64,000 nucleotides of DNA from Paenibacillus vietnamensis (GCF_020169515.1 NZ_JAHMHW010000025.1:1-64000); one strand, 5' to 3'. Numbered from the stretch's first letter, positions 15,976-24,656 are shown. Numbers and translations: made by a program. The notes: generated from the letters alone by a model not told the origin.

Positions 15976-16638
15976 ATGTTTCGCCATTTTCGATCGGATA
16001 TTCAAGCTGTTTTTGAGAACGATCCGGCTGCGCGCAGTCGCTTCGAGGTTGTTTTCACGTATTCCGGCCTACACGCCATATGGGCCCACCGAATCGCCCA
16101 TCCGCTGTACCGCAGGGGCTGGTTCACGCTTGCCCGTATCATTTCGCAGGTGAGCCGTTTTATGACAGGCATCGAAATCCATCCGGGCGCCCGCATCGGG
16201 GAGCGGTTGTTCATTGACCACGGGATGGGCGTCGTTATTGGGGAGACCTGCGAAATCGGCGACGATGTCGTGATCTATCAGGGAGTTACCTTGGGCGGTA
16301 CCGGCAAGGAGAAAGGGAAACGTCATCCGACAATTGGGAATAATGTAGTTATAGGCTCCGGAGCCAAGGTGCTCGGGTCGTTCAGCGTAGGCGACTACTC
16401 GAATATCGGGTCCAACGCTGTTGTGCTGCGCGAGGTGCCGATGAACTGCACCGTCGTAGGCAATCCGGGGCGCGTCGTGAAACGGGACGGACAGCGTGTG
16501 GGCGATCGGCTTGACCATACGCAGCTGCCGGATCCGGTGATCGAAATGTTTCGGTCGATGCAGAAGGAAATTGACGATTTGAGGACCGAGCTGGGAAAGC
16601 TGCGGGAGCCTGTGGCTGGAGGAGATCTGAGAAAATGA
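15976..16638 (+). CDS. cysE: serine O-acetyltransferase
   Basis: Acetylates L-serine with acetyl-CoA to give O-acetylserine, the acceptor for sulfide in cysteine synthesis. The 220-residue protein has the N-terminal helical domain and a left-handed beta helix of hexapeptide repeats (about residues 65-170) with GIEIHPGARIG, DHGMGVVIGE and GGTGKEKGKRHPTIG segments. ATG at 15976 lies eight bases after AAAGGAG; an in-frame TTG two codons upstream is too close. The stop overlaps the cysS start (ATGA). Controlled by the Cys T-box. Confidence 0.96.
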   Translation: MFRHFRSDIQAVFENDPAARSRFEVVFTYSGLHAIWAHRIAHPLYRRGWFTLARIISQVSRFMTGIEIHPGARIGERLFIDHGMGVVIGETCEIGDDVVIYQGVTLGGTGKEKGKRHPTIGNNVVIGSGAKVLGSFSVGDYSNIGSNAVVLREVPMNCTVVGNPGRVVKRDGQRVGDRLDHTQLPDPVIEMFRSMQKEIDDLRTELGKLREPVAGGDLRK

Positions 16639-18077
16639 CATTAACGATTTACAATACGCTATCGCGATCCAAAGAGGCGTTCGAGCCGCTTGAAGCGGGC
16701 AAGGTGAAAATGTACGTATGCGGTCCGACCGTGTATGACTATATTCATATCGGAAATGCGCGTCCGGTTATCTTTTTCGATGTGGTCCGCCGTTATTTGG
16801 AAGATCAGGGCAACGACGTTCAATACGTCGTTAACTTTACGGACGTCGACGACAAGCTGATCCGAAAGGCGGAGCAGCTCGGTACGACCGTGCCGGAGGT
16901 GGCGGAAACCTACATTTCTGCGTTCTATAACGACCTGGAATCGCTCGGCGTGCGCAAAGCGACGCTGAACCCGCGCGTAACGGATCATATTCCGCAGATT
17001 ATTTCGTTTATTCAGGAGCTGATCGACAAAGGCTATGCCTATGAAAGCGAAGGCGACGTTTATTTCCGGACGTCGAACTTTGCCGATTACGGAAAGCTTT
17101 CGCATCAGAACATTGAAGAGCTTCAGTTCGGCATCCGCATTGAGGTCGGCGACCGCAAGGAGAACCAGCAGGATTTTGTGCTCTGGAAGGGCGCGAAGCC
17201 CGGAGAAATCAAGTGGGAAAGTCCGTTCGGCGACGGCCGTCCGGGCTGGCATATCGAGTGCTCGGCGATGGCCCGCGCCTATTTGGGGGATACGCTGGAC
17301 ATTCACGGCGGCGGCCATGATTTGCAGTTCCCGCATCACGAATGCGAAGTGGCTCAATCCGAGGCGCTGACCGGCAAGCCGCTTGCGAATTATTGGATGC
17401 ATAACGGGTATATCCATATTAATAATGAAAAAATGTCGAAATCGCTCGGAAACGGTATTACCGTGAACGAGCTGGTGAAGCGGGTGAAGCCTCACGCGGT
17501 CCGTTACTTTATGCTGGCGACGCATTACCGCAGCCCGCTTAATTTTAGCGACGATACGATCGCTCAGGCGGAGAACAGCGTGGAGCGCATCGCGAATTGT
17601 GCGGCCAATCTGAAGCACCGTTTAACGGCGGCAGACGGCGGTACCGCAGCGGCCGATGATACCGCAAAAGGCTTGCAGCTCTCCGGAGACGCTCAACTGG
17701 ACGCCAGGCTGAAGGATATTAACGATCAGTTCGATGCAAAAATGAGCGATGATTTCAGCACGCCAGATGCCATCACCGCCGTATTCGAGCTGGTGACGGA
17801 GGCTAACCAGTATATGAACCGGCCGGACGCCTCCGCCGAGGGCCTTCGTGCGCTGCAGGCGCTGTTGACCCGCATGGATGCGGTGCTCGGGCTGCTTCCG
17901 GTGGAACAGGAAGGCGCCGATCTGCTGGACGCGGACATCGAGCAGCTGATCGTCGAGCGCACGGAAGCGCGGAAGGCCAAAAACTGGGCGAGAGCGGATG
18001 AAATCAGGGATCTGCTGACGGAGAAAAATATCGTACTCGAGGATACCCCGCAAGGTATCCGTTGGCGCCGCAAATGA
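16635..18077 (+). CDS. cysS: cysteinyl-tRNA synthetase
   Basis: Charges tRNA-Cys. The 480-residue class I enzyme shows CGPTVYDYIHIGNARP (HIGH-type, first zinc Cys, from about residue 28), a second zinc region with WHIECSAMA, HHECE and the KMSKSLGN motif near residue 267. Coupled by a four-base overlap to both cysE upstream and mrnC downstream. Like cysE it depends on the Cys T-box leader, so synthetase level follows tRNA-Cys charging. Confidence 0.97.
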   Translation: MTLTIYNTLSRSKEAFEPLEAGKVKMYVCGPTVYDYIHIGNARPVIFFDVVRRYLEDQGNDVQYVVNFTDVDDKLIRKAEQLGTTVPEVAETYISAFYNDLESLGVRKATLNPRVTDHIPQIISFIQELIDKGYAYESEGDVYFRTSNFADYGKLSHQNIEELQFGIRIEVGDRKENQQDFVLWKGAKPGEIKWESPFGDGRPGWHIECSAMARAYLGDTLDIHGGGHDLQFPHHECEVAQSEALTGKPLANYWMHNGYIHINNEKMSKSLGNGITVNELVKRVKPHAVRYFMLATHYRSPLNFSDDTIAQAENSVERIANCAANLKHRLTAADGGTAAADDTAKGLQLSGDAQLDARLKDINDQFDAKMSDDFSTPDAITAVFELVTEANQYMNRPDASAEGLRALQALLTRMDAVLGLLPVEQEGADLLDADIEQLIVERTEARKAKNWARADEIRDLLTEKNIVLEDTPQGIRWRRK

Positions 18078-18547
18078 GCGGGAGCATCGGTTCCGGCAGC
18101 CTGCTGTTCCATCTCCCGGCCAAATCCCCGCAGCAGATGAATCCGGTCGTGCTGGCCTATATCGGGGATGCGGTGTTTGAGCTGCTCGTCAGGCAGTATC
18201 TCATCTCGCTTCCGAATCAAAAATCGCATCACCTGCACCGCGAAGCCACGAAGCTGGTCTCGGCCAAAGGACAGCGGGGCATACTGGAGCGCTGGCAGCC
18301 TCATTTGACGGAGGAGGAAGCGGATATTGTCCGCCGCGGCCGAAATTCGAAGTCCGGCGCTCCCCCGAAAAACGCGGATTACGCCGATTACCGCTTTGCG
18401 ACGGCTCTGGAGAGCCTGATCGGCTATTTATATTACGAAGGACGCACGGAAAGACTGAACGAATTGATGTCGCTGGCGATTGCCGGGGAAGGGGCCGCAG
18501 GCAAAGGCCCCGCCGGCGCCGCGGATCAAGAGGAGGACAAGCCATGA
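18074..18547 (+). CDS. mrnC: Mini-ribonuclease 3 (Mini-III)
   Basis: A stand-alone RNase III catalytic domain without a double-stranded RNA binding domain; in Bacillus it matures 23S rRNA ends. The 157-residue protein contains the conserved NPVVLAYIGDAVFELLVR segment (about residues 22-39), where the Asp belongs to the acidic metal site, and a second NADYADYRFATALESLIGYLY segment that carries the second acidic cluster. ATG at 18074 overlaps the cysS stop; no in-frame upstream start is needed. Confidence 0.93.
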   Translation: MSGSIGSGSLLFHLPAKSPQQMNPVVLAYIGDAVFELLVRQYLISLPNQKSHHLHREATKLVSAKGQRGILERWQPHLTEEEADIVRRGRNSKSGAPPKNADYADYRFATALESLIGYLYYEGRTERLNELMSLAIAGEGAAGKGPAGAADQEEDKP

Positions 18548-19299
18548 CAGTGGAAACGAACCAAGAGGAAATGATCGCCGGCAAGCACCCGGTGCTCGAA
18601 GCGCTCAAATCCGGACGTGAATTGAACAAAATATGGATCGCGGAGGGCTCCCAGAAGAGCTTGACGCAGCCGATCGTCGCGGAAGCGAAAAAGCAGGGCG
18701 TCGTCGTGCAATTTGTGGACAAGCGCAAGCTGGACGGGCTGGCTCCCGGCGTTACGCATCAAGGCGTAGTCGCTCAGGCGGCGGCATATGCCTACGTCGA
18801 GGTGGAGGAGCTTCTTGAGCGGGCCGCCAAGCTCGGACAGACACCGTTCCTGCTGCTGCTCGACGAAATCGAGGATCCGCACAATCTCGGTTCCATTCTC
18901 CGTACGGCTGAATGCACGGGGGTACACGGAGTCGTTATTCCGAAGCGCCGCTCGGCGGGCCTGACCGCCACTGTGCTCAAAACATCGGCCGGAGCAGCCG
19001 AGCATGTGCCGGTCGCCCGGGTGACGAACCTTGCGCAAACGATCGACAAGCTTAAAGAAGCAGGCGTATGGGTAGCGGGAACGGACGTTGGAGCCGCACA
19101 AAGTGTCTACTCCATGAAATTCGATATGCCTCTTGCCATCGTAATCGGCAATGAGAGCAAAGGCATGGGCAGGCTGATCAGGGAAAAATGCGATTTTCTG
19201 GTAAAGCTGCCGATGCTCGGCCAATTAAACTCGCTTAATGCATCCGTCGCGGCAGGCGTCCTGATGTATGAAGTCGTCCGGCAGCGGCTGGGTGTTTAG
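18544..19299 (+). CDS. rlmB: 23S rRNA 2'-O-ribose methyltransferase, RlmB/TrmH family
   Basis: A SPOUT-class RNA ribose methylase, usually modifying a G in domain V of 23S rRNA. The 251 residues have an N-terminal substrate-binding domain starting AGKHPVLEAL, then the knotted SPOUT domain with the three TrmH motifs: DEIEDPHNLGSILRTAE, VIGNESKGMG and LNSLNASVAAGVLMYE. ATG at 18544 overlaps mrnC by four bases. The exact modified base is inferred from the family. Confidence 0.92.
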   Translation: MTVETNQEEMIAGKHPVLEALKSGRELNKIWIAEGSQKSLTQPIVAEAKKQGVVVQFVDKRKLDGLAPGVTHQGVVAQAAAYAYVEVEELLERAAKLGQTPFLLLLDEIEDPHNLGSILRTAECTGVHGVVIPKRRSAGLTATVLKTSAGAAEHVPVARVTNLAQTIDKLKEAGVWVAGTDVGAAQSVYSMKFDMPLAIVIGNESKGMGRLIREKCDFLVKLPMLGQLNSLNASVAAGVLMYEVVRQRLGV

Positions 19300-19302
19300 G
19301 GG

Positions 19303-19827
19303 ATGAACCGGCGCGACGATGTTTTGTTAGTCGACGGATATAACATGATTGGAGCCTGGCCGGTTCTTGAGAAGCTGAAGGAGCACCATCTGGAGGACGC
19401 GCGGGATAAGCTGCTCGATATGCTCGCGGATTATCAAGGGTTTACGGGAATGCAGGTTTACGTCATCTTCGACGCCCATCAGGTACCGGGACTTGGGGCG
19501 ACCTATAAGCAGCATAAGATAACGATTGTCTACACGAAGGAGAAGGAAACGGCCGACGAATGCATTGAGCGCCTTTGCTCGGAGCTGTCCGCCAGACGGA
19601 GGAACATATACGTGGCCACCTCCGATCTGGTGGAGCAGCATGTCGCCTTCGGCAAGGGGGCCCTTCGTGTTTCCGCACGGGAGCTGCTGATCGACATCGG
19701 CCAAAACCGCAAAAACATCGAGGAATCGCTGCGCGAGGAGCGTCCGGATAAACGCAATTCCGTCGACGGCAGGATCAGCCTGGAAATCCGCAGCCTGCTG
19801 GAGCGGATACGGCGCGGAGAAAAATGA
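19303..19827 (+). CDS. rae1: NYN/PIN-domain ribosome-dependent mRNA endonuclease (Rae1/YacP)
   Basis: In Bacillus subtilis the homologue enters the ribosomal A site and cuts certain mRNAs during translation. The 174-residue protein opens with LLVDGYNMIGAW (first acidic metal residue at about 11), has VIFDAHQ near residue 50 and a VATSDLVEQ segment near 105, the expected acidic sites of the NYN fold. A basic C-terminal helix follows. ATG at 19303 starts three bases after the rlmB stop. The 276-base gap after it holds the sigH promoter and a repeat copy. Confidence 0.88.
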   Translation: MNRRDDVLLVDGYNMIGAWPVLEKLKEHHLEDARDKLLDMLADYQGFTGMQVYVIFDAHQVPGLGATYKQHKITIVYTKEKETADECIERLCSELSARRRNIYVATSDLVEQHVAFGKGALRVSARELLIDIGQNRKNIEESLREERPDKRNSVDGRISLEIRSLLERIRRGEK

Positions 19828-19924
19828 TGGAGAACGGTCCGGGCCCGGTCGACAGGGGCGCGGCCGGAATTCCACAAAGTTACATTTTTGCAAGTAAAAC
19901 GACGGTTTTCCGGGGGCCGATCGG

Positions 19925-19954
19925 TTGACGGTATTAGGTTGCATCATGTATACT
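19925..19954 (+). promoter_or_regulatory. promoter of sigH
   Basis: TTGACG at 19925-19930 and TATACT at 19949-19954, spacer 18 bases, about 150 bases before the sigH start codon. A long untranslated leader that includes a dispersed repeat copy (20007-20061) would result. Confidence 0.65.
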
Positions 19955-20006
19955 GACTCTATCTTTCTTGAAATATAGCGATCTATGGCGGCATGCGGTA
20001 GACAAG

Positions 20007-20061
20007 CTTATATTTCCTCGCGAAACGCGCTGTTGCTGACTTGGCGGCAGACCGTTATCGC
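20007..20061 (+). repeat. dispersed intergenic repeat, copy E (diverged)
   Basis: The left part (CTTATATTTC then TCGCGAAACG and GCTGTTGC) agrees closely with the copy at 24670-24731 read on its minus strand. The right part (GGCGGCAGACCGTTATCGC) is more diverged. It lies in the leader of sigH. Confidence 0.5.
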
Positions 20062-20104
20062 ATGAATCTAGCGGTGTACGCCTTGCAGGCCGGAGGGATT
20101 GTTC

Positions 20105-20755
20105 GTGAGTATCGACCTCAAAGAATGGAGTACGCTCGAGTATGACAACAGTACGGACGAGGACATCGTTGAAGCGGTCCGCAACGGCGACAGCATAGCC
20201 CTGGAATATTTGATTAATAAGTATAAGAATTTTGTGAGAGCGAAAGCCCGCTCTTATTTTCTTATCGGTGCGGATCGTGAAGATATCGTACAGGAGGGCA
20301 TGATCGGTCTTTATAAGGCCATTCGGGACTTTAAGGGAGACAAGCTTGCCAGCTTCAAAGCCTTTGCCGAATTGTGTATCACCCGACAGATTATTACCGC
20401 TATCAAAACAGCCACGCGTCAAAAGCACATCCCGCTCAATTCCTACGTTTCGCTTGATAAGCCGATTTATGACGAAGATTCCGACCGCACGCTGCTTGAT
20501 GTCATTTGCGGTACGCGTGTATCTGACCCTGAGGAGCTCATAATCAATCAGGAAGAATTCGTCGGATTAGAGGATAAGATGTCCGAGATTTTGAGCGATC
20601 TGGAACGCAAGGTGCTCATGCTCTATTTGGACGGAAGGTCCTATCAGGAGATTGCGGTTGATCTGGACAGGCATGTGAAATCTATTGACAACGCTCTGCA
20701 GCGGGTAAAGCGGAAGCTGGAACGTTATTTGGAAATCAGGGACATAAGCAATTAA
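20105..20755 (+). CDS. sigH: RNA polymerase sigma-H factor
   Basis: Alternative sigma factor for transition to stationary phase and sporulation entry. The 216-residue protein has sigma region 2 (LINKYKNFVRAKARSYFLIGADREDIVQEGMIGLYKAI, quoted in part, residues about 37-75) and region 4 (LERKVLMLYLDGRSYQEIA, then a helix-turn-helix, about 168-210). GTG at 20105 is preferred because GGAGGG lies seven bases upstream; a TTG two codons earlier is too close to that site. Its own promoter and terminator set it apart from the rae1 and rpmG units. Confidence 0.95.
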   Translation: MSIDLKEWSTLEYDNSTDEDIVEAVRNGDSIALEYLINKYKNFVRAKARSYFLIGADREDIVQEGMIGLYKAIRDFKGDKLASFKAFAELCITRQIITAIKTATRQKHIPLNSYVSLDKPIYDEDSDRTLLDVICGTRVSDPEELIINQEEFVGLEDKMSEILSDLERKVLMLYLDGRSYQEIAVDLDRHVKSIDNALQRVKRKLERYLEIRDISN

Positions 20756-20781
20756 TCGGCTATCATACACAATAAGCAAAC

Positions 20782-20840
20782 CAAAGGACTGTCATCGTTC
20801 CGGCCGGTTCCAGCTGGAAAATGCAGTCCCTTTGTGTTTT
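20782..20840 (+). terminator. terminator-like hairpin after sigH
   Basis: CAAAGGACTG (20782-20791) pairs with CAGTCCCTTTG (20824-20834, one bulge), followed by GTGTTTT. The loop is long and holds an internal GGCCGG stem. The remaining gap to rpmG (317 bases in all) carries only a promoter. Confidence 0.6.
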
Positions 20841-20930
20841 AAAAGGACATAAGGGGACTATACTGGTAGAAACGAGTCCGATGTCGTTTGTGTTGCCATA
20901 TATTCGCAGGCCAAGCGCTTATCTTTTACA

Positions 20931-20959
20931 TTGACATCAAATTTCCGCTATGATAAAGT
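20931..20959 (+). promoter_or_regulatory. promoter for rpmG-secE-nusG
   Basis: A perfect TTGACA at 20931-20936 is followed after 17 bases by TAAAGT (20954-20959) preceded by TGA, an extended -10 arrangement. It lies 114 bases before rpmG. Confidence 0.7.
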
Positions 20960-21072
20960 GTTTAGGTAGGCCTGAAATCGAGGTTTTTTTTCGTTTTGGC
21001 TGTTGGAATCAATGAACTTTCATATAGAGCTTCATGATTCGTATTTTTTAGCAGTTCGGGAGGTGTAATTCA

Positions 21073-21222
21073 ATGCGGGTAATTATCACGTTGGCATGCA
21101 CAAACTGCAAACAAAGAAACTATGCGAGCACCAAAAACAAGCGCAACCACCCCGACCGCATCGAGTTGAAGAAGTTTTGCAAGTTTTGTAACGAGCAGAC
21201 TCCTCATCGCGAGACGAGATAG
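21073..21222 (+). CDS. rpmG: 50S ribosomal protein L33 (zinc-binding form)
   Basis: A 49-residue basic protein of the large subunit. Cys9/Cys12 and Cys36/Cys39 form the zinc ribbon, so this is the C-plus form that depends on zinc. ATG at 21073 is preceded by GGGAGGTG. It directly precedes secE and nusG, the usual Firmicute order. Confidence 0.95.
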   Translation: MRVIITLACTNCKQRNYASTKNKRNHPDRIELKKFCKFCNEQTPHRETR

Positions 21223-21240
21223 TCAACTGGAGGTGTGACC

Positions 21241-21450
21241 GTGGCATTTTTGGCTAAACTGAAGCAAAGCTTTGGTACGACGTTTAGTTTTTTTGCCGAC
21301 AGCTGGGCAGAACTGAAAAAGGTTCGCTGGCCAAGCCGTAAAGAGTTGACGAGCTATTCGATCGTGGTTTTGCTGACGATCACGTTGGTGACGATTTACT
21401 TTTGGCTTCTTGACATCGGAATCTCGTCTCTGGTTGAACTCATTGTTTAG
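21241..21450 (+). CDS. secE: SecE, preprotein translocase subunit
   Basis: Essential single-span partner of SecY in the protein-conducting channel. The 69-residue protein has an amphipathic region with ELKKVRWPSRKEL (about residues 27-39), the family signature, then one transmembrane helix (about 42-60). GTG at 21241 is chosen because GGAGG lies seven bases upstream; an earlier GTG at 21235 touches the ribosome-binding site. Confidence 0.95.
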   Translation: MAFLAKLKQSFGTTFSFFADSWAELKKVRWPSRKELTSYSIVVLLTITLVTIYFWLLDIGISSLVELIV

Positions 21451-21474
21451 GAAGGGACCAAAGGTGGATTTGTG

Positions 21475-22008
21475 ATGGAAAAAAGATGGTACGTCGTGCA
21501 TACTTACTCAGGCTATGAGAACAAGGTGAAAGCCAACCTCGAGCGCCGTGTTGAATCGATGGGCATGGAAGACAAGATCTTTCGCGTGCTCGTTCCTATG
21601 GAAGATGAAGTGGTAGAGAAGGACGGCAAGAAGAAGACTGTCCAGCGTAAAGTCTACCCCGGCTATGTTCTTGTGGAAATGGTTCAAACCGACGATTCAT
21701 GGTATGTTGTTCGGAATACGCCTGGCGTGACTGGGTTTGTAGGTTCAACAGGATCGGGCTCCAAACCGACTCCGCTGTTGCCAGATGAGGTCGAACAGAT
21801 CTTGAAGCATATGGGAATGGAAGAGCCGAAGCCGAAGATCGAGTTTGAGCTGAAAGAAACTGTCCGCGTTAAAGTAGGTCCTTTCGCTGATTTCGTCGGT
21901 TCCGTGGAGGAAATTTTGCTGGATAAGGCGAAATTGAAGGTCCATGTGAACATGTTTGGCAGGGAGACCCCACTTGAGCTGGATTACACTCAGGTGGAGA
22001 AGATATAA
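21475..22008 (+). CDS. nusG: NusG, transcription elongation/termination factor
   Basis: Binds RNA polymerase beta-prime clamp helices and modulates pausing and termination. The 177-residue protein has the NGN domain beginning KRWYVVHTYSGYENKVKANL (residues 3-22) and a C-terminal KOW domain with VRVKVGPFADFVGSVEEI (about residues 125-142). ATG at 21475 is seven bases after AAGGTGG; a GTG immediately before it is the alternative. A hairpin (CACCGGG/CCCGGTG, 22027-22043) lies between it and rplK. Confidence 0.96.
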   Translation: MEKRWYVVHTYSGYENKVKANLERRVESMGMEDKIFRVLVPMEDEVVEKDGKKKTVQRKVYPGYVLVEMVQTDDSWYVVRNTPGVTGFVGSTGSGSKPTPLLPDEVEQILKHMGMEEPKPKIEFELKETVRVKVGPFADFVGSVEEILLDKAKLKVHVNMFGRETPLELDYTQVEKI

Positions 22009-22126
22009 TCATCCGGTTTCCGCATTCACCGGGCATCCCGGTGGGTGATTTACGGCGCAGTGGCATTGCGGCCCAAAGTCGTATATGCTATTTACGCATG
22101 GATTACTAAGTAAGGAGGTGTCAAGC

Positions 22127-22552
22127 ATGGCAAAAAAGGTCATCAAAATGGTCAAACTGCAAGTTCCTGCAGGCAAAGCTAACCCGGCGCCGCCAATCGG
22201 TCCGGCACTCGGTCAAGCGGGCGTTAACATCATGGCATTCTGTAAGGAGTTCAACGCGCGTACTGCGGATCAAGCAGGCTTGATTATTCCAGTCGTAATT
22301 ACGGTATTCGAAGACCGTTCCTTCACGTTCGAGACAAAAACGCCGCCGGCAGCAGTATTGCTCCGCGTCGCAGCTGGTATCGAAAAAGGTTCCGGCGAGC
22401 CGAACAAGAAGAAGGTCGCTACTGTAAAACGTGACAAAGTCCGTGAAATCGCTGAGCAAAAAATGCCTGACCTTAACGCAGCTTCCGTTGAAGCGGCAAT
22501 GCGTATGGTTGAAGGTACAGCTCGCAGCATGGGTGTAACAATCGTTGACTAA
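22127..22552 (+). CDS. rplK: 50S ribosomal protein L11
   Basis: Part of the GTPase-associated stalk base, binding 23S rRNA and needed for the stringent response. The 141-residue protein starts MAKKVIKMVKLQVPAGKANP and keeps the Pro-rich PPIGPALGQAGVN segment (about 21-33) that is the thiopeptide contact region. ATG at 22127 follows AAGGAGGTG. Followed by rplA after a structured spacer. Confidence 0.97.
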   Translation: MAKKVIKMVKLQVPAGKANPAPPIGPALGQAGVNIMAFCKEFNARTADQAGLIIPVVITVFEDRSFTFETKTPPAAVLLRVAAGIEKGSGEPNKKKVATVKRDKVREIAEQKMPDLNAASVEAAMRMVEGTARSMGVTIVD

Positions 22553-22689
22553 TTCGCGCTTCGTCCAGCGGGGCGAACGCATAGAGCCTGCCTCACGGCG
22601 GCTCGGCTCTGCAGGGCTTCGGCCCTTGCGGGTGGGAGGATCATCCCCAGGAGGATTTTCCGCTACAACCACATAAGGAGGAAGAAACA
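22553..22689 (+). promoter_or_regulatory. structured rplK-rplA spacer, possible L1 autoregulatory site
   Basis: The 137-base spacer is GC-rich and can fold into several hairpins, including GCAGGGC-TTCG-GCCCTTGC near 22610-22630. A GGTGGGAGGAT stretch near 22631-22641 resembles the GGUGGGAG loop of the L1 binding site in 23S rRNA. L1 is known in other bacteria to repress its own operon by binding such a mimic. The match is short, so this is tentative. Confidence 0.35.
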
Positions 22690-23382
22690 ATGGCTAAACA
22701 CGGTAAAAAGTATTTGGAAGCCGCTAAGCTGATTGACAGCGAAGCAACCTACGAGCCTTTGGAAGCGATCGAGCTTGTGAAAAAGGCTGCGACAGCTAAA
22801 TTCGACGAGTCCGTTGAAGTAGCAGTTCGTTTGGGCGTTGACCCTCGTAAACAAGACCAAGCCGTTCGTGGCGTAGTTGTACTGCCGCACGGAACTGGTA
22901 AAACAAAACGCGTTCTCGTTTTCGCAAAAGGCGAAAAAGTGAAAGAAGCGGAAGCTGCAGGCGCTGACTATGTTGGCGATGCAGACATGATCAACAAAAT
23001 TCAACAAGGCTGGTTCGAATTCGACGTTTGCGTAGCAACGCCGGACATGATGGCTGAGGTTGGTAAGCTTGGACGTATTCTCGGTGGTAAAGGCTTGATG
23101 CCGAACCCGAAAGCTGGTACAGTAACGTTTGACGTTGCTAAAGCCGTTCAAGAAATCAAAGCCGGTAAAATCGAATACCGTCTTGACAAAGCAGGTCAAA
23201 TCCACGCTCCAATCGGAAAAGTATCGTTCGACGCTGTTAAGCTGAACGAGAACCTCAAAGCATTGGTAGATGCGCTGAACCGTGCAAAACCGGCTGCAGC
23301 TAAAGGGGTTTACCTGAAAAACATCGCCGTTTCTTCGACAATGGGCCCTGGCGCCCGCGTCTCCACAGCGGTTTACCGCTAA
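22690..23382 (+). CDS. rplA: 50S ribosomal protein L1
   Basis: Forms the mobile L1 stalk at the E site and is a translational repressor of its own operon in many bacteria. The 230-residue length is standard. Signature segments include GVDPRKQDQAVRGVVVLPHG (about residues 47-66) and GRILGGKGLMPNPKAGTV (about 127-144). ATG at 22690 follows AAGGAGG. Confidence 0.97.
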   Translation: MAKHGKKYLEAAKLIDSEATYEPLEAIELVKKAATAKFDESVEVAVRLGVDPRKQDQAVRGVVVLPHGTGKTKRVLVFAKGEKVKEAEAAGADYVGDADMINKIQQGWFEFDVCVATPDMMAEVGKLGRILGGKGLMPNPKAGTVTFDVAKAVQEIKAGKIEYRLDKAGQIHAPIGKVSFDAVKLNENLKALVDALNRAKPAAAKGVYLKNIAVSSTMGPGARVSTAVYR

Positions 23383-23404
23383 GAGAAACGGAACTGACAT
23401 TCGA

Positions 23405-23550
23405 ATACGCATACCGTAGACAGTAGGTGCCATCAGGCTTAATTTCCTACCGAGGTGTTATGATAAAACGTTTGTAAGCCATATTCGATCCTCTGGGATG
23501 GATGTGCGATAACGACATCATGGCCTTCGCAGTCTATGCGAAGGCCTTTC
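23405..23550 (+). promoter_or_regulatory. L10 ribosomal protein leader with terminator
   Basis: The segment from about 23415 (GTAGACAGTAGGTGCC) through CTTAATTTCCTACCGAGGTG has the conserved sequence of the Firmicute L10 leader, the mRNA site bound by the L10-L12 complex. It is followed by a perfect 10-bp terminator stem GGCCTTCGCA (23522-23531)/TGCGAAGGCC (23537-23546) with TTTCTC. Excess L10-L12 is expected to favour termination before rplJ. Confidence 0.85.
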
Positions 23551-23616
23551 TCATGCATCGAGGCGTGGAAAGCCCGTCATATAACGGAATGTATACTATT
23601 ACGGGAGGTGTACAGT

Positions 23617-24120
23617 TTGGCTAACGCAAATATCATCCAATCGAAACAACAAGCGGTTCAAGAAATCGCTGCTAAAATCGCAGAGAGCTCCAGCACGGTT
23701 GTTGCTGACTATCGTGGATTGAACGTTGCGCAAGTAACTGAACTTCGGAAACAACTTCGTGAAGCAGGAATTGAATTCCAAGTTTTGAAAAACTCGCTCG
23801 TTCGCCGCGCAACTGAAGGAACGGACTACGCTGCATTGAACGACGTACTGACAGGTCCTACAGCTGTTGCATTCGGCAAAGCGGACGCTGTCGCTCCGGC
23901 GAAAATCCTGAACGATTTCGCTAAGAAGAACGACGCTTTGAAACTTAAAGGCGGTATCGTTGAAGGTAAAGTTGTAAGCATGGAGGAAGTTAAAGCACTT
24001 GCAGAGCTTCCATCCCGCGAAGGTTTGCTTTCGATGCTCCTTTCCGTATTGCAAGCTCCTATCCGCAACTTCGCGCTTGCAGTTAAAGCAGTCGGCGAGA
24101 AACAAGAGCAAGAAGCTTAA
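23617..24120 (+). CDS. rplJ: 50S ribosomal protein L10
   Basis: Anchors the L7/L12 dimers to the stalk base. The 167-residue protein has the early EIAAKIAESSSTVVADYRGL region and a C-terminal helix that binds L12. TTG at 23617 is the start because GGGAGGTG lies just upstream and the family begins here; an in-frame ATG 27 codons earlier falls inside the leader. Regulated by the L10 leader at 23405-23550. Confidence 0.94.
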   Translation: MANANIIQSKQQAVQEIAAKIAESSSTVVADYRGLNVAQVTELRKQLREAGIEFQVLKNSLVRRATEGTDYAALNDVLTGPTAVAFGKADAVAPAKILNDFAKKNDALKLKGGIVEGKVVSMEEVKALAELPSREGLLSMLLSVLQAPIRNFALAVKAVGEKQEQEA

Positions 24121-24207
24121 TGACCGGCGCATCTGCGCCATTCTAGACCGGCTAAGGCTGGCCATTTGAAATACCAAAAAACTAAACCCAATTTCGGAGG
24201 TATAACC

Positions 24208-24567
24208 ATGTCTAAAGAGCAAATCTTAGAAGCCATTAAAGTTATGACCGTTCTTGAACTGAACGACCTTGTAAAAGCAATCGAAGAAGAATTCGGCGTA
24301 ACTGCTGCAGCTCCAGTAGCTGCTGGCGGCGCAGCAGTAGCTGTTGAAGCTGAGCAATCCGAATTCGACGTAATTCTTAACAGCGCTGGCGCTTCCAAAA
24401 TCAACGTAATTAAAGTTGTTCGCGAAATCACAGGTCTTGGCCTGAAAGAAGCGAAAGACTTGGTTGACAACGCTCCTAAAGCAATCAAAGAAAAAGTTGC
24501 TAAAGAAGAAGCTGAAGCTGTTGCGGCTAAACTTACTGAAGCTGGCGCTTCCGTAGAAGTTAAGTAA
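24208..24567 (+). CDS. rplL: 50S ribosomal protein L7/L12
   Basis: Stalk protein present in several copies, recruiting and stimulating translational GTPases. The 119 residues comprise an N-terminal dimerisation domain, an Ala/Val-rich hinge (about residues 34-50) and the globular C-terminal domain with INVIKVVREITGLGLKEAK (about 70-88). ATG at 24208 follows CGGAGGT. Codon use is strongly biased toward AAA, GAA and CTT, as expected for a highly expressed gene. Confidence 0.97.
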   Translation: MSKEQILEAIKVMTVLELNDLVKAIEEEFGVTAAAPVAAGGAAVAVEAEQSEFDVILNSAGASKINVIKVVREITGLGLKEAKDLVDNAPKAIKEKVAKEEAEAVAAKLTEAGASVEVK

Positions 24568-24619
24568 TAACTGCTTTAAAACTATACAGCTTGTCATGAC
24601 TTGTTGTTGTGACCGGCTG

Positions 24620-24656
24620 ACGAACCCCTTGAGACTTCAGGTTTCAAGGGGTTCGT
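24620..24656 (+). terminator. terminator-like hairpin after rplL
   Basis: ACGAACCCCTTGA (24620-24632) pairs with TCAAGGGGTTCGT (24644-24656) across a short loop. The T tract that follows is poor (TGCATG), so termination may be partial, allowing read-through to the methyltransferase gene. Confidence 0.6.
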
